Assembly (NCBI GenBank): GCA_016714015.1
Contig: JADJNZ010000010.1
Coordinates: 1 to 64,000, forward strand
DNA: 64,000 nt
Direction of reading: 5' to 3'
DNA from: Gemmatimonadota bacterium
Lineage (GTDB): Bacteria; Gemmatimonadota; Gemmatimonadetes; Gemmatimonadales; Gemmatimonadaceae
Shown: positions 50,769 to 61,947 of the stretch, in pieces
How positions within the stretch are numbered: position 1 is the stretch's first letter
How the letters are laid out: each line of letters opens with the position of its first letter
Translations under genes and position numbers: made by a program
The notes under the pieces: generated by a model
The model's database searches: none
The model's input: only the letters and a program-made list of their open reading frames with translations
What the model was told of the DNA's origin: nothing

Positions 50769-51671
50769 TCAGCGCGACCCGAACGGCCTCGCCGGCAACG
50801 TCCGGAGGTACTTGTAGACGGCGACGATCTCGACATCGGTCATCTGTCGCGTCGCCGCGATCGGCATGAAGGGATCGATCTCGGTGCCGTCGGGCCGCTT
50901 CCCGGTCCGCAGCGCGGAGACGAAACCCTCCTGCGTGTAGTGCCCGATCCCGGTCGGCGTGAGGTTGGCCGGCTTGGGCCAGTCCGGCGGGCCTCCCGGG
51001 ATCGCGCCGCCGCCGTAGGTGACGCCGTGGCATCCGCTGCAGCCGACGTCGCCCAGATACTTGCCATACGCCGCGGTCGAGTCGATCGCGACCGACGGCA
51101 CGACCTCATCGCCGTGCGTCACCGCCTTCGCCGGGAACATCGGGAAGACGCCGCCCGCGTAGAGGGCGCGCGCGAGCGGACCGACGCGCTGCGTGGGGCC
51201 GGTGCGGTCCACCGCGGGCACCGTGCGCAGGTAGGCGATGATCGTGCCGAGGTCCTCGTCCGAGAGGAACTGGTATTCGTTGGAGGGCATGACGACGAGC
51301 CGGCGCCCATCGGCCGCGAGGCCGTGGCGGATCGCCGCCTCCCACTGCGCGTCCGTGTACGTCCCGCCGATGCCCCCCGCGCCGCGCGTGAGGTTCGGCG
51401 AGTAGATGAGCCCCATCGCGGGATCGTTGAGCAGCGTGTCGCCGCCGAGATCCTGTCCGTGGCAGTCGCCGCACTTGCCGATCGCGCGGACCACATGCTC
51501 CCCGCGCGCGACGCTCGCGCTGTCGGTCGGGGCGGTGAAGGCGTGTCCGGGGAGCGGGGACTTCGCGGTGAGCTCGTTGCTGGTCCAGGCGTAGAGGCCG
51601 GCGACACCGACGATCGCCAGGAGGACGACCGCGCCGGCGAGAATGCCGGCGTACTTGAGGATCCTGCGCAT
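50769..51671 (-). CDS. membrane-anchored diheme cytochrome c
   Basis: This 300-aa protein has one N-terminal membrane helix (residues 7-29) and two cytochrome c domains with heme motifs CGDCH (C67-H71) and CSGCH (C211-H215). The segments MPSNEYQFLSDEDLGTIIAYL and MPIAATRQMTDVEIVAVYKYL carry the likely axial methionines. The start has the RBS GAGGAG. It resembles small gluconate/alcohol-dehydrogenase-type or electron-transfer cytochromes; the partner is unknown. It is divergent from speA. Confidence 0.9.
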   Translation of the reverse strand: MRRILKYAGILAGAVVLLAIVGVAGLYAWTSNELTAKSPLPGHAFTAPTDSASVARGEHVVRAIGKCGDCHGQDLGGDTLLNDPAMGLIYSPNLTRGAGGIGGTYTDAQWEAAIRHGLAADGRRLVVMPSNEYQFLSDEDLGTIIAYLRTVPAVDRTGPTQRVGPLARALYAGGVFPMFPAKAVTHGDEVVPSVAIDSTAAYGKYLGDVGCSGCHGVTYGGGAIPGGPPDWPKPANLTPTGIGHYTQEGFVSALRTGKRPDGTEIDPFMPIAATRQMTDVEIVAVYKYLRTLPARPFGSR

Positions 51672-51788
51672 GCGACGCTCCTCGGGGGCGGAGGTGAATG
51701 GAGACGAAGGGACTTACGCTACCGCGCGCCGCGGGTTTCGGCGAATGGCGCCGCGGCACGCTGAATACCGCGCACGACCCCGAGCCCC

Positions 51789-51796
51789 TACTATTC
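51789..51796 (+). promoter_or_regulatory. TACTATTC box before speA
   Basis: TACTATTC ends 5 nt before ATG 51802 and no SD is seen. It is a looser match to TANNTTYC. Confidence 0.4.
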
Positions 51797-51801
51797 ACGG
51801 C

Positions 51802-53790
51802 ATGACGTCCTCCCCGACCTCCGAGCACGCCGCGCCCGCCGTGGCGCCGACCCCCGCCGCGAAGGATGCGGTGGCCACGCCGTGGACGATCGAGCGCGCG
51901 AAGGCGCTGTACAACATCGAGGGGTGGGGGGACGGCTTCTTCGACGTCAACCAGGCCGGGCGCGTCGTCGTGCGACCCGACAAGGACCGCCCCGAACAGA
52001 CGCTCGACCTCTTCGAACTCGCGCACGACCTCGAGGCCCAAGGGGTCAACCTGCCCGTGCTCCTCCGGTTCTCGGAGATCCTCAAGGCGCGCATCGAGAT
52101 GCTGCACGCGCGCTTCGCGAGCGCCATCGCCGAGTTCCAGTACGAGGGGAAGTACACGACCGTCTATCCGATCAAGGTCAACCAACAGCGGCACGTGATC
52201 GAGGAGATCGTCGAGTTCGGCGAGGCGACCGGTGTCGGGCTCGAGTGCGGCTCCAAGCCGGAGCTGCAGGCCGTCCTCGCCCTCACCGACCGCACCGATC
52301 ACCTGATCATCTGCAATGGCTACAAGGACGAGGAGTTCATGCGCCTCGCCCTGATGGGCCAGAAGCTCGGACACACCGTGCTCATCGTCGTCGAGCAGGT
52401 GAGCGAGCTCGATGTCCTGCTGCCCGTCGCGCGCGAGATGGGCGTGACGCCGACGATCGGCGTCCGCATCAAGCTCTCGAGCGAGGGCTCCGGTCGCTGG
52501 GCGCAGTCGGGGGGCGAGAAGTCCAAGTTCGGCCTCACCTCGGCGCAGCTCATGCAGGTCGTCGAGCGGCTCCGGGCCGAGGGGATGCTCGACATCATCA
52601 AGCTCATCCATTTCCACCTCGGTTCGCAGATCACCGACATCCGCTTCATCAAGCGCGGGCTGCAGGAGGTGAGCCGCTTCTACGTCGAGCTGCGCCGCCT
52701 CGGCCTCGATATCCGCTACGTCGACGTGGGCGGCGGCCTCGGCGTCGACTACGACGGCTCGCAGTCCACCGCGCAGGCGTCGATGAACTACTCCGCGCAG
52801 GAGTACGCCAATGACATCATCTACACGCTCGCCGAGACCTGCCGGGAGGAGGAGCTCCCGATGCCCGACATCATCTCCGAGTCGGGGCGCGCGCTCACCG
52901 CGCACCACGCGCTGCTGCTGCTCTCGGTGATCGACGTCGAATCGGCGGCCGAGCCCGTGGTCCCGGTGCTCTCCGAGGAGGACCATGCCCTCCTGCACGA
53001 GATGGCCGACGACCTCAAGACGGTCAGCCGCAAGAACGTCGCCATGCGTCGCGTCCGCGAGATCTTCCACGACGCGACCTTCGACAAGGAGCGCGCGCAG
53101 CAGCTCTTCAACTCCGGCGTCCTCTCGCTCCGCGAGCGCGCCATGGCCGAGACCTTCTACCTCTGCACGTTGAACGCGGTGTCGCGCCTCATCGGACCCA
53201 AGCGCGACCATTTCGACGACATCATCAAGGATGTGGACGCGGCGCTCGTCGACCGCTACTTCGCCAATTTCTCGCTCTTCCAGTCGCTCCCCGACAACTG
53301 GGCCATCGACCAGCTCTTCCCGATCATGCCGATCCATCGGCTCGACGAGGAGCCGTCGCGGCGCGGGACGATCCAGGACGTCACCTGCGACTCCGACGGG
53401 AAGATCGACCGCTTCATCGGGGGGCGCGACGGCCAACCGTCGCTGCCGTTGCACGTCTTCCGTGACGGCGAGGCGTACATCCTCGGCATCTTCCTGACCG
53501 GCGCTTACCAGGAGATCCTCGGCGACCTCCACAACCTGTTCGGCGACACCAACGCGGTGCACCTGCGCCTGCAGGGCGATCACTACGAGATCACCCACAT
53601 GGTCCACGGCGACACCGTGACCGAGGTGCTCAACTACGTGCAGTTCCGCGCCTCGGACCTGCTCGCGACCTTCCGTCGCAAGGTCCAGAACAGCAAGGAC
53701 CTCTCGCGCGAGGAGGCGAACATGTTCATCGCCGAGTACGTCGCGGGGCTCGAGGGCTACACGTATCTCGAGGGCGAGGCGGCGCGGTAG
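51802..53790 (+). CDS. speA: biosynthetic arginine decarboxylase
   Basis: This 662-aa protein of the SpeA type starts at ATG 51802 after an acidic/Ala-Pro leader. The PLP lysine lies in the YPIKVNQQRHVIEE segment. Other blocks are GLECGSKPELQAVLAL, IGVRIKLSSEGSGRWAQSGGEKSKFGL, IHFHLGSQITDIRFIK, VDVGGGLGVDYDGS and LAETCREEELPMPDIISESGRAL. It makes agmatine from arginine, opening polyamine synthesis. No speB, aguA or related gene adjoins it. The FAD protein at 10054 is spermidine dehydrogenase-like but far away. Confidence 0.96.
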   Translation: MTSSPTSEHAAPAVAPTPAAKDAVATPWTIERAKALYNIEGWGDGFFDVNQAGRVVVRPDKDRPEQTLDLFELAHDLEAQGVNLPVLLRFSEILKARIEMLHARFASAIAEFQYEGKYTTVYPIKVNQQRHVIEEIVEFGEATGVGLECGSKPELQAVLALTDRTDHLIICNGYKDEEFMRLALMGQKLGHTVLIVVEQVSELDVLLPVAREMGVTPTIGVRIKLSSEGSGRWAQSGGEKSKFGLTSAQLMQVVERLRAEGMLDIIKLIHFHLGSQITDIRFIKRGLQEVSRFYVELRRLGLDIRYVDVGGGLGVDYDGSQSTAQASMNYSAQEYANDIIYTLAETCREEELPMPDIISESGRALTAHHALLLLSVIDVESAAEPVVPVLSEEDHALLHEMADDLKTVSRKNVAMRRVREIFHDATFDKERAQQLFNSGVLSLRERAMAETFYLCTLNAVSRLIGPKRDHFDDIIKDVDAALVDRYFANFSLFQSLPDNWAIDQLFPIMPIHRLDEEPSRRGTIQDVTCDSDGKIDRFIGGRDGQPSLPLHVFRDGEAYILGIFLTGAYQEILGDLHNLFGDTNAVHLRLQGDHYEITHMVHGDTVTEVLNYVQFRASDLLATFRRKVQNSKDLSREEANMFIAEYVAGLEGYTYLEGEAAR

Positions 53791-53802
53791 GGCGGGAGGA
53801 TC

Positions 53803-53984
53803 GAGGCTGAAGGAGGAAGGTGGAAGGGATCGGGAAGCGGGCCGCGGCCTGACCGGGGAGCGCGAAAGGAGGGCGAGGGAGCCTCGACATCGGCTCGCCT
53901 CGCCCTCTTGTCATGTCCAGCACCCGTCGTTCACCGGAAGGTGCACCTCATCGCGCCCCGACCCTCCCACCTTCATCCTTCCTC
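53803..53984. repeat. GA-rich nested inverted repeat with central terminator
   Basis: The element starts with GAGGCTGAAGGAGGAAGGTGG and ends with a complementary CCACCTTCATCCTTCCTCG tract. Inside is a 15-bp stem with one bulge (53869-53907) followed by TTGT. It lies between convergent speA and the superoxide dismutase gene, matching the position and layout of the elements at 22873 and 29989. Confidence 0.65.
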
Positions 53985-53985
53985 G

Positions 53986-54594
53986 TTATCGCGCGTCGTA
54001 CCGCTTCGCCACCTCGCCCCAGTGCACCACGTTCCACCACGCGTCGATGTAGTCGGGACGGCGGTTCTGGTACTTGAGGTAGTAGGCGTGCTCCCAGACG
54101 TCGAGCCCGAGGATCGCGTGCCGCCCCTCCATGAGGGGATTGTCCTGGTTCGGCGAGCTCTCGATGGACAGGGTCCCGTCCTTCGCGGCCACCAGCCAGG
54201 CCCAGCCCGATCCGAACCGCCCAACGGCCGCCGCCTTGAAGGCGTCGCGGAACTTCGCGAAGTCACCGAACGACTTGTCGATCGCCGCCGTGACGTTCCC
54301 GGTCGGGGCGCCGCCCGACTTGGGGACCATGCAATTCCAGAACAGCGTGTGATTCCAGTGTCCGCCGCCGTTGTTGCGCACCGCGCCGCGCACCGGTTCC
54401 GGCACCTTCGCGATGTCGCGGCAGAGCTGTTCGAGGCTCCACGACGCCAGCTCGGGCGCCTTCTCGATCGCGGCATTGAGGTTGTTCACGTACGCCTGAT
54501 GATGCTTGCCATGATGGATCTGCATCGTCTGCGCATCGACGTGCGGCTCGAGCGCGTCGAAGGCGTAGTAGAGCGCGGGCAGCGTATGGGCCAT
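53986..54594 (-). CDS. Fe/Mn superoxide dismutase
   Basis: This 202-aa protein has all the metal ligands: H in [18 protein letters not shown] in [12 protein letters not shown] and H in [21 protein letters not shown]. The start ATG 54594 follows ACGGAG. A TATATT box about 37 nt upstream on the minus strand (around 54631-54636) may be the promoter. GG before the second histidine and the QNRRPDY motif do not settle iron against manganese. It disproportionates superoxide in the cytoplasm. Confidence 0.95.
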   Translation of the reverse strand: MAHTLPALYYAFDALEPHVDAQTMQIHHGKHHQAYVNNLNAAIEKAPELASWSLEQLCRDIAKVPEPVRGAVRNNGGGHWNHTLFWNCMVPKSGGAPTGNVTAAIDKSFGDFAKFRDAFKAAAVGRFGSGWAWLVAAKDGTLSIESSPNQDNPLMEGRHAILGLDVWEHAYYLKYQNRRPDYIDAWWNVVHWGEVAKRYDAR

Positions 54595-54649
54595 CGGAAC
54601 TCCGTTTCAGGGTCAGCTACGTTGCAAGACAATATAGGAGGGCACACCG

Positions 54650-54712
54650 CCACGCGCCCGGCACGTCCGCTTCATCCTTCGTCCTCCATCCTTCATCCCT
54701 TCTTGCGCCCCT
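54650..54712. repeat. partial CT-rich member of the GA repeat family
   Basis: CTTCATCCTTCGTCCTCCATCC repeats the pyrimidine arm of the larger elements, but the purine arm is missing. It overlaps the 3' end of the DedA gene and precedes the superoxide dismutase promoter. Confidence 0.4.
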
Positions 54713-55322
54713 TCCACCACCCGTACACCCCGGGCAGCACGCTCACGACGATGATGCCGATCGCGAGCTTCTCGACGTTCGCCTCGAGTCCGGGCACCAT
54801 CCGCACCACGTAGAACCCGATCAGCAGCATCGACCAGATCCAGGCGAGGCCGCCGATCACGTTGTAGAAGACGAAAGTGGGGTAGTGCATCTTCGCCGCG
54901 CCGGCGACCACCGGCGCGAAGGTCCGCGCGAACGGCATGAAGCGGGCCATGATGATCGTCTTCCCGCCATGGCGCTCGTAGAAGTCGTGCGCCGCGCGCA
55001 GATGGCTCTGCTTGAACCAGCGCGAGTCGGGGCGGTTGAAGAGCGCCTCCCCCGACTTGCGCCCGATCCCGTACGCGATCTGGTCGCCGAGGACCGCCGC
55101 GATGGAGCAGAGCACGCCGAGCCACCAGACGTTGAGCGTGACGATCTGGTTCGGGGCGGAGGCGAAGACGCCGGCCGTCACCAGCAGCGAGTCGCCGGGC
55201 AGGAAGGGGAAGAGCAGTCCCGTCTCGATGAAGATGATCGCAGTGATGCCCGCGTATCCGGCGGTCGCCACGAGCCCATTCAGGTCGCGCAGCTGGTGGA
55301 ACAGGTCGAGGAGGAGGTCCAT
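54693..55322 (-). CDS. DedA family membrane protein
   Basis: This 209-aa protein has the DedA/VTT features: IETGLLFPFLPGDSLLVTAG near residue 33, GDQIAYGIGRKSGEALF, RHGGKTIIMARFMPFARTFAPVVAG, and three C-terminal membrane segments. The F.PG.S.L motif and R-x-P-x-x-R (RFMPFAR) are the conserved functional sites. DedA proteins act as lipid flippases or proton-coupled transporters. Its start follows TAGATTCC by 6 nt and is only 37 bp from the divergent methyltransferase gene. Confidence 0.92.
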   Translation of the reverse strand: MDLLLDLFHQLRDLNGLVATAGYAGITAIIFIETGLLFPFLPGDSLLVTAGVFASAPNQIVTLNVWWLGVLCSIAAVLGDQIAYGIGRKSGEALFNRPDSRWFKQSHLRAAHDFYERHGGKTIIMARFMPFARTFAPVVAGAAKMHYPTFVFYNVIGGLAWIWSMLLIGFYVVRMVPGLEANVEKLAIGIIVVSVLPGVYGWWKGRKKG

Positions 55323-55328
55323 GGGGCC

Positions 55329-55336
55329 GGAATCTA
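55329..55336 (-). promoter_or_regulatory. TANNTTYC box before dedA-like gene
   Basis: On the minus strand TAGATTCC ends 6 nt before ATG 55322. Only 11 bp separate it from the oppositely oriented box of the TrmJ-like gene. Confidence 0.5.
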
Positions 55337-55347
55337 GCCGACCGGAC

Positions 55348-55355
55348 TAACTTCC
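55348..55355 (+). promoter_or_regulatory. TANNTTYC box before the TrmJ-like gene
   Basis: TAACTTCC ends 4 nt before ATG 55360. No SD is present in the 37-bp gap. Confidence 0.5.
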
Positions 55356-55359
55356 ACCC

Positions 55360-56115
55360 ATGTCCGCCCTCGACCAGGTCGTCATCGTCTTCCACAAGCC
55401 GCAGGACCCCGTCAACATCGCCGGCGCCGTCCGGGTGATGAAGAACATGGGGATCCACGACCTGCGCCTCGTGCAACCCGTCGCGTACGACCCCTGGCGC
55501 ATCGAGGGCGTCGCGCACGGGACCCGCGACGTCGTGGAGCGGATCCGGCACTTCGACACGCTGCAGGAGGCGCTGGCCGATTGCGTCTACGTCGCGGCGT
55601 TCGCGGGGAAGCGTCGCGCGCACCGCTGGCCGCTCACCACGCCGCGGGAGCTCGCGCCCGTCGTCCTCGAGAAGGCGGCCGACGGCCGCGTCGCCCTCCT
55701 CTTCGGGCAGGAGGACCACGGCCTGCCCAACGAGGCCATCGACCAGGCGCAGACGCTCTGCACGATCCCCACCACCGAGCACAGCTCGCTCAACATCGCG
55801 CAAGCGGTGCTCGTCGCGGCGTACGAGCTGCATCTCGCCGCCGGCGATGCCACGCGCACCATCGCGCGTCACAAGCATCACGCCGCCCTCCCCAAGCACG
55901 ACGAGTGGGAGCGCGCCCTCGCCGACATCGATCGCGCCCTCGCGGCCATCGCGTTCTACCGGACGCGCAACCCGGAACACATCATGCGCTCGGTGCGTTC
56001 GCTGCTGAATCGCGCCGGCCCGGACTCCCGGGAGCTCACCCTGGTCCGCGCGATGGGTATCGAGGTGCTGCGTACGATCGACCGCGTGAAGCGGGGGCTG
56101 GACGAGAGTGCGTAA
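55360..56115 (+). CDS. SpoU-class (TrmJ-like) tRNA/rRNA methyltransferase
   Basis: This 251-aa protein has the SPOUT trefoil-knot motifs: PQDPVNIAGAVRVMKNMG (motif 1), VALLFGQEDHGLPNEAI (motif 2) and EHSSLNIAQAVLVAAYEL (motif 3). This arrangement, with N-terminal knot and a short C-terminal helical part, is that of TrmJ-type 2'-O-methyltransferases acting on tRNA position 32. The substrate is inferred from family only. It lies upstream of the act operon, but a long gap with a regulatory palindrome separates them. Confidence 0.9.
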   Translation: MSALDQVVIVFHKPQDPVNIAGAVRVMKNMGIHDLRLVQPVAYDPWRIEGVAHGTRDVVERIRHFDTLQEALADCVYVAAFAGKRRAHRWPLTTPRELAPVVLEKAADGRVALLFGQEDHGLPNEAIDQAQTLCTIPTTEHSSLNIAQAVLVAAYELHLAAGDATRTIARHKHHAALPKHDEWERALADIDRALAAIAFYRTRNPEHIMRSVRSLLNRAGPDSRELTLVRAMGIEVLRTIDRVKRGLDESA

Positions 56116-56176
56116 GGCCATTCCTTGCGCGCACTTGCACACAACCCCGACGCGGGTCATTTTTCCGAGGCTCTGC

Positions 56177-56200
56177 GGCTTGTGAAATCGTTCACAAGCC
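56177..56200. promoter_or_regulatory. CRP/FNR-family operator-like palindrome upstream of actA
   Basis: A perfect inverted repeat of 10-bp arms around ATCG contains TGTGA-AATCGT-TCACA at 56181-56196, the exact CRP/FNR-family half-site spacing. It lies 40 bp before the actA ATG. Control of a respiratory operon by a CRP/FNR-type regulator would make sense biologically. The regulator itself is not in the window. Confidence 0.6.
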
Positions 56201-56240
56201 GAGTGTCCCATTCGGAATTCCCTCCATCCGAGTCTCGCGC

Positions 56241-56966
56241 ATGACCGGTCGCAGGAAGTGGGTCGTCATCCCGGGGTTGGTCGCCATCGCGTTCGCCGCG
56301 ACCATGATGTCCGCCTATGCGGGCTCCCAATCCGCCGCTCCGCAGGCACCGGCCGCTGGTACGCCGGAGACCGCGACCGAGGCGGCCAATCGCGAGGCCT
56401 TCGGCAAGGCCCAGCCCGGACCGTGGTCCTACAGCGGCGCCTCGGGCTACACGTTCTACGTCGGTGGCGGCATCGGCCGCTCGCCCGTGCAGCCGGTGAA
56501 GTTCCCGCACCCGGTGCACGTGAACTCGCTCAAGATGAACTGCGCGTTCTGCCACAACGCGGCCAGCACCTCGCCGGACCCGGGACTTCCCGCGGTCGGC
56601 ACCTGCATGGGCTGCCATACGCTCGTCGGCGCCGGTCGCCCGGAGATCGCCAAGCTCACGGACTACTGGACCAAGAAGCAGCCCGTGCCGTGGGTCCGCA
56701 TCCACAAGGTCCCCGAGTACGTGCACTTCCCGCACATGCGGCACGTCAACGCCGGCGTCACCTGCCAGACCTGCCACGGCCAGGTGAACAACATGTCGCA
56801 GGTCTTCCAGGCCCAGTCGCTCAACATGGGCTGGTGCGTGACCTGCCACGTCAACGGGTACTCGCCGGCCGAGGGGATGCGCGCCGCCGGCATGGAGCCT
56901 GATTCCGCCACGCTCGCGCTCCCGCGCAAGAAGGCGACGTACGACTGCGCCACCTGCCACTACTAG
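56241..56966 (+). CDS. actA: alternative complex III subunit ActA, pentaheme cytochrome c
   Basis: The start ATG 56241 (MTGRRKWVVIPG) gives a 241-aa protein with one N-terminal hydrophobic segment (signal or anchor, residues 8-28). Five CXXCH heme motifs are at residues 101, 122, 175, 199 and 236. HFPHMRHVNAGVTCQTCHG and KFPHPVHVNSLKMNCAFCHN are the family's repeated patterns. ActA takes electrons from the ActB/ActC part of the complex on the periplasmic side. actB begins 5 bp after the stop. Confidence 0.95.
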   Translation: MTGRRKWVVIPGLVAIAFAATMMSAYAGSQSAAPQAPAAGTPETATEAANREAFGKAQPGPWSYSGASGYTFYVGGGIGRSPVQPVKFPHPVHVNSLKMNCAFCHNAASTSPDPGLPAVGTCMGCHTLVGAGRPEIAKLTDYWTKKQPVPWVRIHKVPEYVHFPHMRHVNAGVTCQTCHGQVNNMSQVFQAQSLNMGWCVTCHVNGYSPAEGMRAAGMEPDSATLALPRKKATYDCATCHY

Positions 56967-56971
56967 ACCCC

Positions 56972-60028
<3,057 letters not shown>

Positions 60029-60041
60029 GGGGGCGCGACCA

Positions 60042-61442
60042 ATGACTGCCATCGCGCATCCGGACGAGCCGCGCCGGCCGAACATCGCATCGGCCGACAT
60101 CCAGCTCCCCGCGGTCAAGGACTACGAGCAGGTCGATCGCGAGATCCTCGCGATCCTCAAGCCGACGAAGGCCTGGTTCGGCGGGCTGTTGCTCGCCCTG
60201 ACCTGCCTCGCGTTCGGCGCCGCGTCCTGGGCCTACCAGATCCACCAGGGCCTCGGCGTCGCCGGCTACAACCCGCCGGTGATGTGGGGCGTCTACATCA
60301 TCACGTTCGTGTTCTGGGTCGGCATCGGTCACGCGGGCACGCTGATCTCGGCGATCCTGTACCTGTTCCGGGCCGGGTTCCGCACGACGATCTACCGCGC
60401 CGCCGAGGCGATGACGGTCTTCGCGGTCATGACCGCGGGGCTCTTCCCGATCATCCACATCGGCCGGCCGTGGAAGTTCTTCTGGCTCATCCCGTACCCG
60501 AACTGGCGGCTGATCTGGCCGAACTTCAAGTCGCCGCTCGTGTGGGACGTGTTCGCGATCACGACCTACCTGACGATCTCGACGACGTTCCTCTTCGTCG
60601 GCCTGATCCCCGACATCGCGGTGCTGCGTGACCGCGAGACGAACCCGCTGCGCAAGCAGATCCTGTCGGTCCTGAGCTTCGGCTGGCGCAACAGCGAGCG
60701 CGAGTGGCGCCATTTCGCCCGCGCCTACCTGTTCCTCGCCGCCTTCTCGACGCCGCTGGTGCTCTCGGTGCACTCGGTCGTGTCGTTCGACTTCGCGATG
60801 GGCATCGTGCCGGGCTGGCACACGACGATCTTCCCGCCCTATTTCGTCGCCGGCGCGATCTTCTCCGGCTTCGCGATGGTGTGGACGATCATCATCCCGA
60901 TGCGCAAGTGGTTCGGGCTCAAGCACTACGTGACGCTCAACCACCTCGACGCCTCGGCGAAGATGGTGCTCTTCACGTCGCTGGTCGTCGGCCTCGCGTA
61001 CATGATCGAGTTCTTCATCGCCTGGTACGGCGGCATCCCGGCGGAGCAGGACTACTTCTGGAATCGCGTCTTCGGGCAGTGGTGGTGGGCCGCCTGGATC
61101 ATGCTCACCTGCAACATGATCCTGCCGCTCTCGCTCTTCTCGCAGAAGCTGCGCCGCAACCCGACCTGGCTCTGGATCCTGTCGATCTTCATCAACATCG
61201 GCATGTGGTTCGAGCGCTTCGTGATCGTCGTGCCGTCGCTCTCGCATGACATGGAGCCCTGGCAGTGGTCGAGCTACGTGCCGACCTGGGTCGACTACGG
61301 GCTCCTCATCGGCTCGTTCGGCTGGTTCTTCATGTGGTTCCTGCTCTTCGTCAAGCAGCTGCCGGTGATGGCGCTGGCGGAGATCAAGGAGATCATCCCG
61401 CCCAAGATGAAGCACGGGCACTCGCACCACGGGGGGCACTGA
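60042..61442 (+). CDS. actC: alternative complex III subunit ActC, NrfD/PsrC-like quinol-binding membrane protein
   Basis: This 466-aa protein has about ten membrane segments. The N-terminus is charged and cytosolic in style (MTAIAHPDEPRRPNIASADIQ). NrfD-family segments are WGVYIITFVFWVGIGHAGTLISAILYLFRAG and MTVFAVMTAGLFPIIHIGRPWKFFWLIPYPN; the H and D/E residues around GIGHAGT and HIGRPW are candidate quinol or proton sites. It is the quinol-oxidising subunit together with ActF. It starts 13 bp after actB. Confidence 0.95.
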   Translation: MTAIAHPDEPRRPNIASADIQLPAVKDYEQVDREILAILKPTKAWFGGLLLALTCLAFGAASWAYQIHQGLGVAGYNPPVMWGVYIITFVFWVGIGHAGTLISAILYLFRAGFRTTIYRAAEAMTVFAVMTAGLFPIIHIGRPWKFFWLIPYPNWRLIWPNFKSPLVWDVFAITTYLTISTTFLFVGLIPDIAVLRDRETNPLRKQILSVLSFGWRNSEREWRHFARAYLFLAAFSTPLVLSVHSVVSFDFAMGIVPGWHTTIFPPYFVAGAIFSGFAMVWTIIIPMRKWFGLKHYVTLNHLDASAKMVLFTSLVVGLAYMIEFFIAWYGGIPAEQDYFWNRVFGQWWWAAWIMLTCNMILPLSLFSQKLRRNPTWLWILSIFINIGMWFERFVIVVPSLSHDMEPWQWSSYVPTWVDYGLLIGSFGWFFMWFLLFVKQLPVMALAEIKEIIPPKMKHGHSHHGGH

Positions 61443-61443
61443 G

Positions 61444-61947
61444 ATGCATCGCGGAATGATCGGCGTCTTCGCAGAGCTCGACAGCACCGTGGAAGCGATC
61501 GAGGAACTGAAGCACAAGAAGCTCGGGGACATCACGGCGTACACGCCGACCCCGCGGCACGAGCTCGAGCACGCGGTCGAGCCGCCGCCGTCGCCCGTCC
61601 GGAAGTTCACGCTCGTCGGCGCGCTCGCGGGCGTCTGCTTCGGCTACTGGCTCGCGATCTGGGGCTCGGAGTACTGGCCCCTCGTCGTCGGCGGCAAGGC
61701 GATCTCCACCTGGATCCCGTACACGGTGTTCGGGTTCGAGGTGATGGTCATGGTCGGCGCGCTCTCGACCGTGTTCGGCATGTTCTACCTGGCCGGCATC
61801 CCCCGCCTGACGATGACCGTCGGGTACGATGCGCGCTTCAGCCAGGGCAACTACGGCGTCTGGTGCGAATGCGCGCCGGACAAGCTCGCCGAGGTGGAGG
61901 CGATCATGCGCCGCCATGGCGCGGTGGAGGTGCGTGGTGACCGGTAA
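61444..61947 (+). CDS. actD: alternative complex III subunit ActD (DUF3341)
   Basis: This 167-aa protein shows the DUF3341 layout: an N-terminal cytosolic ferredoxin-like domain (MIGVFAELDSTVEAIEELKHKKLGDITAYTPTP) and two membrane helices (FTLVGALAGVCFGYWLAIWGS; VMVMVGALSTVFGMFYLAGI). It ends in a C-terminal region with GVWCECAPDKLAEVEAIMRRHGAVEV. It is a scaffold subunit of the complex. Its gene starts almost directly after actC and overlaps actE. Confidence 0.94.
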   Translation: MHRGMIGVFAELDSTVEAIEELKHKKLGDITAYTPTPRHELEHAVEPPPSPVRKFTLVGALAGVCFGYWLAIWGSEYWPLVVGGKAISTWIPYTVFGFEVMVMVGALSTVFGMFYLAGIPRLTMTVGYDARFSQGNYGVWCECAPDKLAEVEAIMRRHGAVEVRGDR

